Source: Prolixibacter sp. NT017
GTDB taxonomy: Bacteria; Bacteroidota; Bacteroidia; Bacteroidales; Prolixibacteraceae
NCBI RefSeq assembly: GCF_009617875.1
Contig: NZ_BLAV01000001.1
Span: 4,402,001 to 4,466,000 of the forward strand
Direction of reading: 5' to 3'
DNA: 64,000 nucleotides
The notes under the pieces are model-generated. The model was not told where the DNA came from. It saw nothing but the letters and a program-made list of their open reading frames with translations, and made no database searches. A program made the position numbers and the translations under genes. Each line of letters begins with the position of its first letter. Position 1 is the stretch's first letter. This document shows, piece after piece, positions 50,545 to 58,733 of this stretch.

Positions 50545-51393
50545 CTATAAGTTTTTCATGGTTTCTTTGGCAAGAGCGAAAGCTTTTTCCGGTGTTACTT
50601 TGCCCGATGCGCCCACCAGGTAATTCCCTTTCCACAGTAGGTAAATAGTACCGTTAAACGGATCGTCGATGGTGTATTCTCCCTCTTCTGTTTTGATGGA
50701 TTCAGCCTGACTGAACTCCTGGTATTTCTTCATGGTTTCGGCTGCAGCATCCCGATCTTTTTTATGCATAATAAAAAGCGTGAAATCGCCTTCACTGCCG
50801 GTGTATTTTGCCCTGAAGGCCGAGCCCATCATGCTTAATCCCATGAAATTGGTAGAGACATACTGCTGTGAATGCGGTACCATGCTTTCTTGCGGAAAAG
50901 CAGCATACTGAGCCGGCAGCTTCGGGGCTTCACACAAAGTGGGAGCCAGTTGCTGAGCCACTTTTGTCAGAAGAGTTTCCCCGGCATTTTCTACATGGTA
51001 TGTATTCATCTTCACGTAGTATTTTCCGGTTGTGAAATTCAGCGTGGCATCGTCGTAATAACCTTCGAGACCGATGGATTTTGTATCGGCAGATGGCGGA
51101 CGTTCCATGCTGTAAATTCCGTACGCATGAACCGGGTCGTGCTGGTCGTAAATTTCGATGGTCAGCTCGGCATCTCCCTTTTTGTATTCGGCAACGTACA
51201 GTTTTTCGAACGCGTAGCTGAAGTAAAACTCCGAAGCACCGTCGATGCGTTCGAATAGGTTGTCGCGGTTGTAGGTTTTCACTTCACCGTCCTGTTGCCA
51301 TCCCTCAATCTTTGGGAATTTGACATCTTCAGCGAAAGCAAAAACCGGCAGCAGCAGAATGAGCAGAATCAATGGTTTTTTGAACATGAACAT
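50545..51393 (-). CDS. Exported DUF6599-like protein
   Basis: A 282-residue protein with a signal peptide (KKPLILLILLLPVFAFA). The sequence contains FERIDGASEFYFSYAFEKL, AELTIEIYDQHDPVHAYGIYS and GRPYLVG-like GNYLVGASG, which I associate with the DUF6599 family; the name is from memory and tentative. It may bind a cofactor or metal centre. It lies 69 bp downstream of a Tat-exported Fe-S aldo/keto reductase on the same strand, probably in one transcript, so a shared periplasmic redox role is plausible. No catalytic motif recognised. Confidence 0.72.
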   Translation of the reverse strand: MFMFKKPLILLILLLPVFAFAEDVKFPKIEGWQQDGEVKTYNRDNLFERIDGASEFYFSYAFEKLYVAEYKKGDAELTIEIYDQHDPVHAYGIYSMERPPSADTKSIGLEGYYDDATLNFTTGKYYVKMNTYHVENAGETLLTKVAQQLAPTLCEAPKLPAQYAAFPQESMVPHSQQYVSTNFMGLSMMGSAFRAKYTGSEGDFTLFIMHKKDRDAAAETMKKYQEFSQAESIKTEEGEYTIDDPFNGTIYLLWKGNYLVGASGKVTPEKAFALAKETMKNL

Positions 51394-51462
51394 TTGGGTT
51401 TAAAAATTCCGGGAACAATTCAAAAATCATCCCCGGATAGTGAAGGTTAATTAATTGATTGA

Positions 51463-52641
51463 TTATATCAGAAACTCGCCCGGAATATTCCGGATTCGGG
51501 CGATATCGGCTACCCGTTCACCAACATTCAGACCGTTGGGACAGGTAACGGTGCATTCATCACAATTGGCGCATGGATTTTCGGGTAATGAAAGTGCAGC
51601 TACTGTTTCGTATGCTTTTGCCGGATAACTGTAGCCGTAATTGTACATGTACGATCGCATCAGGTCGGGTATGGGCAGATTTTCCGGACACTGCCCGTTA
51701 CAGCTTTGACAACCTTGGCAATACAATCCTACTTCGTTGGAAGCCAGTTGCAGGTCGCTCATTTCTTTTGCGTCCAGGTTGATATCAGAAGCAACCGACC
51801 AGTTTTCCATCAGCATCTCGTAGGTGGTGAAGCCGGGGATACAGGTATGAACATCCGGATTGGTGAGCGCCCATTTTAACGCCGCTTTGCAGTTCACCGG
51901 TTTTTGTTTTTCCCGGTCGAGGAAACCTCCGGCCATGTTTTTCATTCCAATAATACCTAAGCCTGCTTCATTGGCTTTTCTTAACGCTTTGTGAAGCTCT
52001 TCATCTTTCGCCAGGCGGAAGTTATAAGAAGTCAAAACAACTTCGTAAATCTTGCTGTCTACGGCTGCATTGATGACTTCAGCCATGTTGGAATGTGTGG
52101 TTACGCCCAGATGTTTTGCTTTGCCCTCTGCTTTGGCTTGTTTGAGTGCTGCCAGGTAACGCGGATCGAGTGTATAGTCTTTGTCGTTGGCGGCATGCAG
52201 ATAGAGAATATCGACATGATCCATTTGCAGCCTTTTTAGACTAATGTCCAGCATTTCCATGAATTTCTCAGTGGAAATCCCCCCACCGTCTGGGTGGATT
52301 TTCGTGGAAACGATAAATGAATCGCGTGGTTTGTCTTTGAAAAACTCACCAACCATCTCTTCATTGCGACCACCCTGATAGCCGTGTGCCGTATCGAAAT
52401 GTTTGATTCCTATTTGGTAGGCGGCTTTCAGAATGTTGGGATTGTCAGCGCGCATAACGCCCATACTGACAATGGGAAGTTCGATACCGGTATTACCCAG
52501 TTTCCGGGTAATGATTTTCTTGTCGGCTTTCGATGAAGCCCTCGCATTTTCGGGAGTGAAAGCAACGGCAGTTGTTAATCCAGCCGTAGCAGCAGCCCCC
52601 AGCCGCAAAAAATGACGGCGGTCAAGTTTAGCTTCTGACAT
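51463..52641 (-). CDS. Tat-exported aldo/keto reductase with 4Fe-4S ferredoxin domain
   Basis: A 392-residue protein. The N-terminus carries a twin-arginine signal (DRRHFLRLGAAATAGL), implying export of a folded cofactor-bearing protein. About 45-310 is an aldo/keto reductase barrel (KLGNTGIELPIVSMGVM, IKHFDTAHGYQGGRNEE, IVSTKIHPDGG, DILYLHA), with the catalytic Asp, Tyr and Lys and His in LYLHA. The C-terminus binds two 4Fe-4S clusters: CQGCQSCNGQCPENLPIP and CANCDECTVTCPNGLNV. Such AKR-ferredoxin fusions are common in Bacteroidota; the substrate is unknown. It precedes the DUF6599-like gene in the same direction. Confidence 0.92.
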   Translation of the reverse strand: MSEAKLDRRHFLRLGAAATAGLTTAVAFTPENARASSKADKKIITRKLGNTGIELPIVSMGVMRADNPNILKAAYQIGIKHFDTAHGYQGGRNEEMVGEFFKDKPRDSFIVSTKIHPDGGGISTEKFMEMLDISLKRLQMDHVDILYLHAANDKDYTLDPRYLAALKQAKAEGKAKHLGVTTHSNMAEVINAAVDSKIYEVVLTSYNFRLAKDEELHKALRKANEAGLGIIGMKNMAGGFLDREKQKPVNCKAALKWALTNPDVHTCIPGFTTYEMLMENWSVASDINLDAKEMSDLQLASNEVGLYCQGCQSCNGQCPENLPIPDLMRSYMYNYGYSYPAKAYETVAALSLPENPCANCDECTVTCPNGLNVGERVADIARIRNIPGEFLI

Positions 52642-52950
52642 GTTGTTAATTGTTTAGTTGGTTTTTCAGTTTCAATGTTTAAAAATGCAACCAATCAGTC
52701 GGTTGCAAGCAATGTAGGAATTTGTAAATATCCATATCATCCGTTGCACTGTTCGGAATAACCTCACAGGGAGTCTTCCTCTTTAATTATTTAATTCACA
52801 AGATAATCTGAAGCGTCCAGAAACAAAAGAAGCGTAGGATTCAATGATGAAATGAAATTGCTTACAGGAGAGTATAGTGGTTGAAATTACTGGTTGTTGA
52901 ATCTTATTTAGAAAGGGAAAAAATTTGGGTAGAGTTTTCAAAAATAAAAA
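52642..52950. other. Intergenic region without recognised features
   Basis: About 310 bp between the start of the Fe-S aldo/keto reductase and the terminator of the maltose operon. I see no gene and no clear promoter element beyond general A/T richness. Confidence 0.5.
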
Positions 52951-52978
52951 AAGCACCTTCCCCGGAAGGAAGATGCTT
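52951..52978 (-). terminator. Terminator of the maltose operon
   Basis: AAGCA-C-CTTCC pairs with GGAAG-A-TGCTT (one mismatch), loop 6 nt, followed on the minus strand by a run of seven T, then A and four more T. It lies 31 bp after the last operon stop. Confidence 0.85.
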
Positions 52979-53009
52979 CAACGATAAAAACTAACTAAAC
53001 CAAACTAAA

Positions 53010-54410
53010 CTATTTTACAAATATCTGGTAGCCCCACGGTTTTAGTTTAAAGATGCCGTTGAGCGTACGTTCCTGTCCGGTGAAGGCTTCCTTGAAAGTT
53101 CCTTCCGGAATGGAGCCGGTAATTTCGAATGACACCGCTTCCGGTGATAGGTTGAATACCGATACTACCTCGTTGCCGTTGTTCTTACGTGAGAAGGTTA
53201 ATACTTTCGGCATTGCTGAGTTCTGCAGGTTCTCAAAGTCACCGCCCGAGTTTCCGTTCCACAGCGCATTGTTGTCTTTCTTCAGCTGAACCAGCTTATG
53301 GAAGAAATTACTCATCGACAGATCGCTCCAATCGATTTGGTCTTTCTCGAAGAATGAGAGGCGCTTGTTCAAACCGGCTTCCTGGCCACTGTAAATCAAC
53401 GGTATTCCCGGAACAACAAAAGTGAGTGCCGAGAATGTTTTCACTGCATCGCCCAGACGCTCGTATGCAGTACCGTTCCAAGAGTTTTCATCGTGGTTGG
53501 TGGTAAACATCATCGGGTACGAACCTTGCGGGTAAGCAGCGTATGTTTTCTCGAAGTAGTTGACGATATCAGCCGAGGTTTTTTTCCCTTTGTAAATCTC
53601 ATTCATGATGTGAAGGAAGGGCCAGCCATAATTGGCATTGAATGCCTTTTTCAATAGGTTCATGTTGTCAGCATCTTCCGCCAGCATGTACACCGGTTTG
53701 ATGGCATCCAGTTCGGCGCGCGCCTGGTTCCAGAAATCGACCGGAACGCTACCGGCAACGTCGCAGCGGTAACCATCGATGTTGGCTTCTTTTACCCAGT
53801 ATTTCATAGCGTCGATCATGGCCGCGCGCATGTTGGGATTGTTGTAGTTTAAATCAGCAACATCGGTCCAGTCGGGAACCGGAGAAATGATGTGACCCAG
53901 CGAATCCTGCGTGTACCAGTCCGGATGTTCGGTAATCCATTTGTTGTCCCATCCGGTGTGATTAGCCACCCAGTCGAGTAACACGTGAAAGCCCATTTCA
54001 TGCGCTTTGTCTACCAGTTGCTTGAAATCTGCCAGGTTACCGAATTCAGGATTAACTCCCTTGTAATCTGCGATAGCATAATACGACCCCAGCGTACCTT
54101 TTCGGTTCTTTTCGCTAATCGGGTAAATCGGCATAATCCAGAGAATGTCTACGCCCAGTTTTTTCAGACGGGGAAGACTTTTTTCAAAGGCGGCGAAGGT
54201 TCCCTCTTTGGTGTACTGACGAATATTCACTTCGTAAATGGTCGCGTCGCGGGACCAATCTGGAAAGATGGCTTCTGCCTTGCCCGGACCGGCAACCTCT
54301 TTTTCATTAGCTTTTTTCTCGGCCTTCTTTTTCGACGTGCCGTTGCAAGCCGTAAAAAACATGCCAGCCATCAGGGCCAATACCAATAAGTTTCTTAATC
54401 TAAGCATCAC
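53010..54410 (-). CDS. GH13 alpha-amylase lipoprotein
   Basis: A 466-residue lipoprotein (lipobox MFFTAC) of glycoside hydrolase family 13. Conserved regions: I, HVLLDWVANHTG; II, GYRCDVAGSVP with the nucleophile Asp; III, MLAEDAD with the acid Glu; IV, FTTNHDENSWNG. It is compact, with a short C-terminal beta domain (about 385-466) and no extra starch-binding modules, so it is smaller than SusG. It probably cleaves alpha-1,4-glucans at the cell surface or periplasm. It is the last gene of the maltose operon, 20 bp after the GH31 gene. Confidence 0.94.
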   Translation of the reverse strand: MMLRLRNLLVLALMAGMFFTACNGTSKKKAEKKANEKEVAGPGKAEAIFPDWSRDATIYEVNIRQYTKEGTFAAFEKSLPRLKKLGVDILWIMPIYPISEKNRKGTLGSYYAIADYKGVNPEFGNLADFKQLVDKAHEMGFHVLLDWVANHTGWDNKWITEHPDWYTQDSLGHIISPVPDWTDVADLNYNNPNMRAAMIDAMKYWVKEANIDGYRCDVAGSVPVDFWNQARAELDAIKPVYMLAEDADNMNLLKKAFNANYGWPFLHIMNEIYKGKKTSADIVNYFEKTYAAYPQGSYPMMFTTNHDENSWNGTAYERLGDAVKTFSALTFVVPGIPLIYSGQEAGLNKRLSFFEKDQIDWSDLSMSNFFHKLVQLKKDNNALWNGNSGGDFENLQNSAMPKVLTFSRKNNGNEVVSVFNLSPEAVSFEITGSIPEGTFKEAFTGQERTLNGIFKLKPWGYQIFVK

Positions 54411-54430
54411 TTTCTGTTTTAGAATAACGA

Positions 54431-56854
54431 TTAATTCAGTTGTATGGTCACCTCATCACTCATCTTCCACGGGAAGCGAATAACGAGATTCTTTTCTTTC
54501 ATTTGGGCAGAATAGGCTGTTCCCTCAGCGTTTTCGTTCAGCGGGATTTGAACATTGTCAACCTGAACGGTTTGTATGCCTTCTGCATGGTGAACAACCA
54601 GTTTCATCTCCCGGTTTTCCGGTGCACCGGAATAATGTCCTCCATCACGCGTGAAGCGAAATGTCATGCCATTTTTGTTTGACTGTTGTGTAAAGTGCAG
54701 CAATTCATACTCGCCTTTTTTGTAGGCATTTCGCGTATGACCGTCGTCGTCGTACATGGTGTACTCAGCCTGTTTTACTTCCGGCGAATGGTAATAATCA
54801 ACCGTTAGTTTCTGGCTTGAATACTGGGCGGTGGAATAGAATACCGGTACTGACGGAATGAAACTTCCGGCTTTGACAAATACGGGAATCGTCGAGTCGT
54901 TCAGGTTAAAGTGAACCCAGCCATTGCCGTCGTATTCCTTTCCGCTGAAGTAATCGAACCATGTTCCGCGCGGCAACAAAATGTCGTTCGATTTTACTCC
55001 TGCATTTAACACCGGTGAAACAAGAAAGGCATCACCCCAATAGTACAGGTCGTTGTTGGACCAGTATTTTTTCGGATAAGCCGATTTATAGAAAACGGGG
55101 GAGGCCAGAGGTTCTCCTGTTACGCTCTGTTGCCACGCCAGGGTATAATTGTAGGGCATCAACCGGTAGCGCAGTTTGATGAGGTTGCGCACGATGTGTT
55201 GTGTCGAATCGGAATAATAAATCGGTTCGGGCGGCGCCGTTCCCGAGTGCGGTCGGAAAATGGGGTTGAATACGCCAAACTGCAGCCAGCGGCGATACAA
55301 TGCTTCGTCCTTTTTCCCGATGCTGAAACCACCCAAATCGGAGCTGGCATAAGGAATCTGGCACATGCTCATGCCCAGCATGATGGGAACCTGCGCTTTC
55401 AGTCCTGCCCATGAGTGCCCTACGTCTCCCGACCAAGGGAAACTGGAATAACGCTGTGAGCCGGCAAATCCGGCGCGGTTGAGATGGAATAACCGAACAT
55501 CCGGATAGTTGGCTGCGTATTTGTCGTGTAGCATTTTGCTCCACACAAGACCAAACGCATTCTTTACATCGTTGGCCTTTCCGTTAATAAATACCAGGTT
55601 GGATGGCAATGTTTCGGGTTCGCCCAAATCGCCCCACCAGCCTGAAACCCCAATCTTGATTTGCTTGTTGTATTTCTTCCAGAACCAATCCTGTGCTACC
55701 GGGTCGAACATATCAATCAGGCCAGCTTTTCCGAAGTAAAAGTTCTTAATGATACCGGTTTTGCCATTTTGGTCATCGGCCAGGATGCCTAAACTATCGG
55801 CTTCCGGAAAGTTTTTCGATGACTGCAGAATGTACGGCTCGGTAATTAAAATGGTGTGAACGCCTTTCTTCTTGAAATCGGCGATCATTTTCTTCGGTGT
55901 CGGCCAGTTCTTCCTGAACCAGTCAAGGTCGCCCATGCGCCAGTCTTTTTCGCCCTGCCCAAACCAATAGAGGTCGAGGATGATTCCGTCGAGCGGATAA
56001 CCAGCTTGTTGCATGCTGTCAACAACATCGCGCGCTTGTTTCTCCGTTTGGTAACCAAAGCGTGACTGCAGGTTGCCGAGTGCCCAACGTGGGGGCATCG
56101 GTTGCGTTCCGGTTAAATGAGCCAGCGAATGATGAAGGTTTTCGAAGGTTTTTCCCGCCAGGAAATAATAAACCAATTGTCCACCTGTTGCTCCCAGTTC
56201 CATGGTGCCGGCATTTGTCTTACCTAAGTCAGCATAACCAATGGATGGATTGTCGAACAGAATGCCGTATTCGTTGGAGGACACAAAATAAGGAACCGAG
56301 AAATTCAGATTCTCTTCACCCCAGCCGTAACCGTAGTGTGCTTCGTTGTTGAGGTGTAAGCGATATCCTCGTCGATTCATGGAAATGGCCCGCTCTCCGC
56401 CACCGAAAATCATTTCCCTTGGCTGTAAACGGAAGCGAAAACCAGCCGTGTCCTGTTTCGAAAAAGTGGCTTTTTGAACGGCAATGGTATCGGTTGTTCC
56501 TCTGCGGATGAAAGCTATCTGAAGCGGATTTTTCCGGACCGAAATCTGAAGCGAAGACAGGTTCATGGTAACCGAATTCTTGTCTTCCCTGACCGTTACA
56601 CCTGTCGTGTCAGGATGAGCAACAACTGCATACGATGGCGGCAACTCCCCGTTTTCGGTCAATGCAACCCGAACCATTTCCGGGCCGAAAGGCGTTAATG
56701 TAAGGAGGCCTTCGTCCGTTTTTATTTGTAGTTGTCCGTTAGCGTAAACCGACGAGCTGTATTGAGGATTTAAAAAAGAATTCTCCCCTGCCATGAGGGG
56801 AGAAATCAAAGCTAACTGTAAAAATAAAACCGCAAGTTGTTTTACATACTTCAC
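54431..56854 (-). CDS. GH31 alpha-glucosidase
   Basis: An 807-residue exported enzyme (signal peptide YVKQLAVLFLQLALISPLMAG). The N-terminal beta domain (about 25-240) precedes the GH31 barrel: DGIILDLYWFGQGEKDW, nucleophile Asp in GVSGWWGDLGEPE (WWxDxxEP) and acid/base Asp in FPWSGDVGHSWAGL. The C-terminal part (about 590-807) includes the family proximal domain and a DUF5110-like domain (VDYYHSPEVKQAEYTMYDDDG, seen as YYHSPEVKQAEYTMYDDD). It would release glucose from non-reducing ends of malto-oligosaccharides. It sits between two GH13 genes with 20-21 bp gaps. Confidence 0.95.
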   Translation of the reverse strand: MKYVKQLAVLFLQLALISPLMAGENSFLNPQYSSSVYANGQLQIKTDEGLLTLTPFGPEMVRVALTENGELPPSYAVVAHPDTTGVTVREDKNSVTMNLSSLQISVRKNPLQIAFIRRGTTDTIAVQKATFSKQDTAGFRFRLQPREMIFGGGERAISMNRRGYRLHLNNEAHYGYGWGEENLNFSVPYFVSSNEYGILFDNPSIGYADLGKTNAGTMELGATGGQLVYYFLAGKTFENLHHSLAHLTGTQPMPPRWALGNLQSRFGYQTEKQARDVVDSMQQAGYPLDGIILDLYWFGQGEKDWRMGDLDWFRKNWPTPKKMIADFKKKGVHTILITEPYILQSSKNFPEADSLGILADDQNGKTGIIKNFYFGKAGLIDMFDPVAQDWFWKKYNKQIKIGVSGWWGDLGEPETLPSNLVFINGKANDVKNAFGLVWSKMLHDKYAANYPDVRLFHLNRAGFAGSQRYSSFPWSGDVGHSWAGLKAQVPIMLGMSMCQIPYASSDLGGFSIGKKDEALYRRWLQFGVFNPIFRPHSGTAPPEPIYYSDSTQHIVRNLIKLRYRLMPYNYTLAWQQSVTGEPLASPVFYKSAYPKKYWSNNDLYYWGDAFLVSPVLNAGVKSNDILLPRGTWFDYFSGKEYDGNGWVHFNLNDSTIPVFVKAGSFIPSVPVFYSTAQYSSQKLTVDYYHSPEVKQAEYTMYDDDGHTRNAYKKGEYELLHFTQQSNKNGMTFRFTRDGGHYSGAPENREMKLVVHHAEGIQTVQVDNVQIPLNENAEGTAYSAQMKEKNLVIRFPWKMSDEVTIQLN

Positions 56855-56875
56855 TGCGATATGTTTTAGTCTTGT

Positions 56876-58729
56876 TTACTTCTTTAGTTCAATTATCATA
56901 GGCGACATGGCCGGAACCGTAATGGTCGACAAGTCGGTAATGTTATCACCACTAATCACGTCGTGTCCACTGGTAAATCCTTTCATGATTTCAGCAAAAC
57001 GAGCTGTCGACAATGATTTGCCTTCGGTATTCTTGTTCAGAATGACCATTACAGTGCCTTTGTCGTTGTAACGGAAATAGACATAAATGTTGTCATGCGG
57101 AATGAAGTGCATTAGCTTGCCATGTTCCACAATATCATTCGATTTCCGCCAGTTGAGTAATTTTTTGACAAACTCCTGTGCGGTCTTTTGTTGTGCGGTC
57201 AATCCTTCGCCAGTAAAGGCATTTACTTTATCGCCGGCCCATCCGCCCGGGAAATCTTTCCGTTTGAAGCCGTCACCTTCACCGTTGGCACCACCGGTAC
57301 TCAGGATTTCTGTTCCGTAGTAAATCTGCGGAATGCCGCGGGTGGTTAAAATGTAAGCCATTCCCAATTTAAACTTGCCGGGCTTTTCACCGATGCTCGA
57401 GAAGAAACGTTCGGTGTCGTGGTTGTCGGCAAAAACCACGAGGTTATCCGGGTCCGGGTACAAAAAGTCCATGGCCAGTGTCCCGTAAAGCGGCATCCAG
57501 CTGTTGCCGGTAAGCGACTTGGTGAGTGCATCCTGGATGGGGAAATCCATCAGGCTGGGAAGGCATGATTTGTAACCGTTCGGATTTTTCTTGCCCCGCT
57601 GCCAGTAGGAAACGATAGCGGGTGAAGTGTCCCATTCTTCTCCGACGATATTGAAATTTGGATATTCTTTCAGGATGCGGCAAGTCCATCGTGCCATCAT
57701 GTGCATATCGGGAAAAGAATAGGTATCCATGCGGATGCCGCTTAGTCCGGCATATTCAATCCACCAGATGGAATTTTCAATCAGGTAATTGGCCACATAA
57801 GGGTTTTTCTGATTCAAATCGGGCATCGAAGGTACGAACCAGCCGTCGTACATCTGGTTGTAATCTTCCTTCGATACGTGCGGGTCCTGAGCCACGGTTT
57901 TCTGGAAGTTGCACAGTTCAAAATCCGGATAACCGTTGAGCCAGTCTTTCATCGGCATATCTTTCATCCACCAGTGGGCCGAACCAATGTGGTTGAACAC
58001 CATATCCATGATAAGACCAATCCCTTTAGCTTTTGCTTCCGCCGAAAGCTCTGCATATTCCTTATTGGTTCCCATGCGCGGGTCGACCTTGTAAAAATCG
58101 GTGGTTGAGTAACCATGGTAGGAATATTTGGGCTGATTATTTTCCAGTACGGGGTTTAACCAGATTTGCGTGTATCCCTGTTTGGAAATGTAATTAAGGT
58201 GATCGATTACCCCCTGGATGTCGCCTCCGTGACGGCCATTCGGATCGCTCCGGTCTGCCTTTTCCAGCATTCCATCCATCGAGTCATTCGACGGATTACC
58301 ATTGGCAAAACGGTCGGGCATAATCAGGTAGATTACGTCGCTGTCAGAAAAACCTTTTCGCTGTGCGGAACCCTTTTTTCGGGCTTCCAGTTGATAGGTG
58401 TACTTCTGAATCGTCTTTCCTTTCTGCGTGAAGAGGATGTCAAACGAGCCTGCTTTCACGGTATCGGCCAGCACCAGGTCGATGAAAAGGTAGTTGGGAT
58501 TTTCCACGGAAGTGACCCCTTCTACCCGGACACCCGGATAATCGATTTTTACTTTCGTATCCGAGATGTTTTGTCCGTGCACCATTAATTGCAGGTGCGG
58601 ATCTTTCATTCCGACCCACCAGTTCGGTGGTTCAACCCGGTCGAGTTTGGGTTTGACTGCCGCCTGCGTTGCTAACGACGTCAGCAACATCAGGGCGATT
58701 AACGCTAATAAATTTCTATACCTTGACAT
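56876..58729 (-). CDS. GH13 neopullulanase/cyclomaltodextrinase (SusA-like)
   Basis: A 617-residue exported enzyme (signal peptide LLALIALMLLTSLATQA). An N-terminal Ig-like cyclomaltodextrinase domain (about 25-115; RVEPPNWWVGMKDPHLQLMVHG, seen as PPNWWVGMKDPHLQLMVHG) precedes the GH13 barrel: region I GLIMDMVFNHIG, II GIRMDTYSF with the nucleophile Asp, III IVGEEWDT with the acid Glu, and IV VFADNHDTERF. Together with the N-terminal domain these match SusA-type neopullulanases of the periplasm. The start is 4 bp from the GH65 stop, so the genes are cotranscribed. Confidence 0.95.
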   Translation of the reverse strand: MSRYRNLLALIALMLLTSLATQAAVKPKLDRVEPPNWWVGMKDPHLQLMVHGQNISDTKVKIDYPGVRVEGVTSVENPNYLFIDLVLADTVKAGSFDILFTQKGKTIQKYTYQLEARKKGSAQRKGFSDSDVIYLIMPDRFANGNPSNDSMDGMLEKADRSDPNGRHGGDIQGVIDHLNYISKQGYTQIWLNPVLENNQPKYSYHGYSTTDFYKVDPRMGTNKEYAELSAEAKAKGIGLIMDMVFNHIGSAHWWMKDMPMKDWLNGYPDFELCNFQKTVAQDPHVSKEDYNQMYDGWFVPSMPDLNQKNPYVANYLIENSIWWIEYAGLSGIRMDTYSFPDMHMMARWTCRILKEYPNFNIVGEEWDTSPAIVSYWQRGKKNPNGYKSCLPSLMDFPIQDALTKSLTGNSWMPLYGTLAMDFLYPDPDNLVVFADNHDTERFFSSIGEKPGKFKLGMAYILTTRGIPQIYYGTEILSTGGANGEGDGFKRKDFPGGWAGDKVNAFTGEGLTAQQKTAQEFVKKLLNWRKSNDIVEHGKLMHFIPHDNIYVYFRYNDKGTVMVILNKNTEGKSLSTARFAEIMKGFTSGHDVISGDNITDLSTITVPAMSPMIIELKK

Positions 58730-58733
58730 TGTT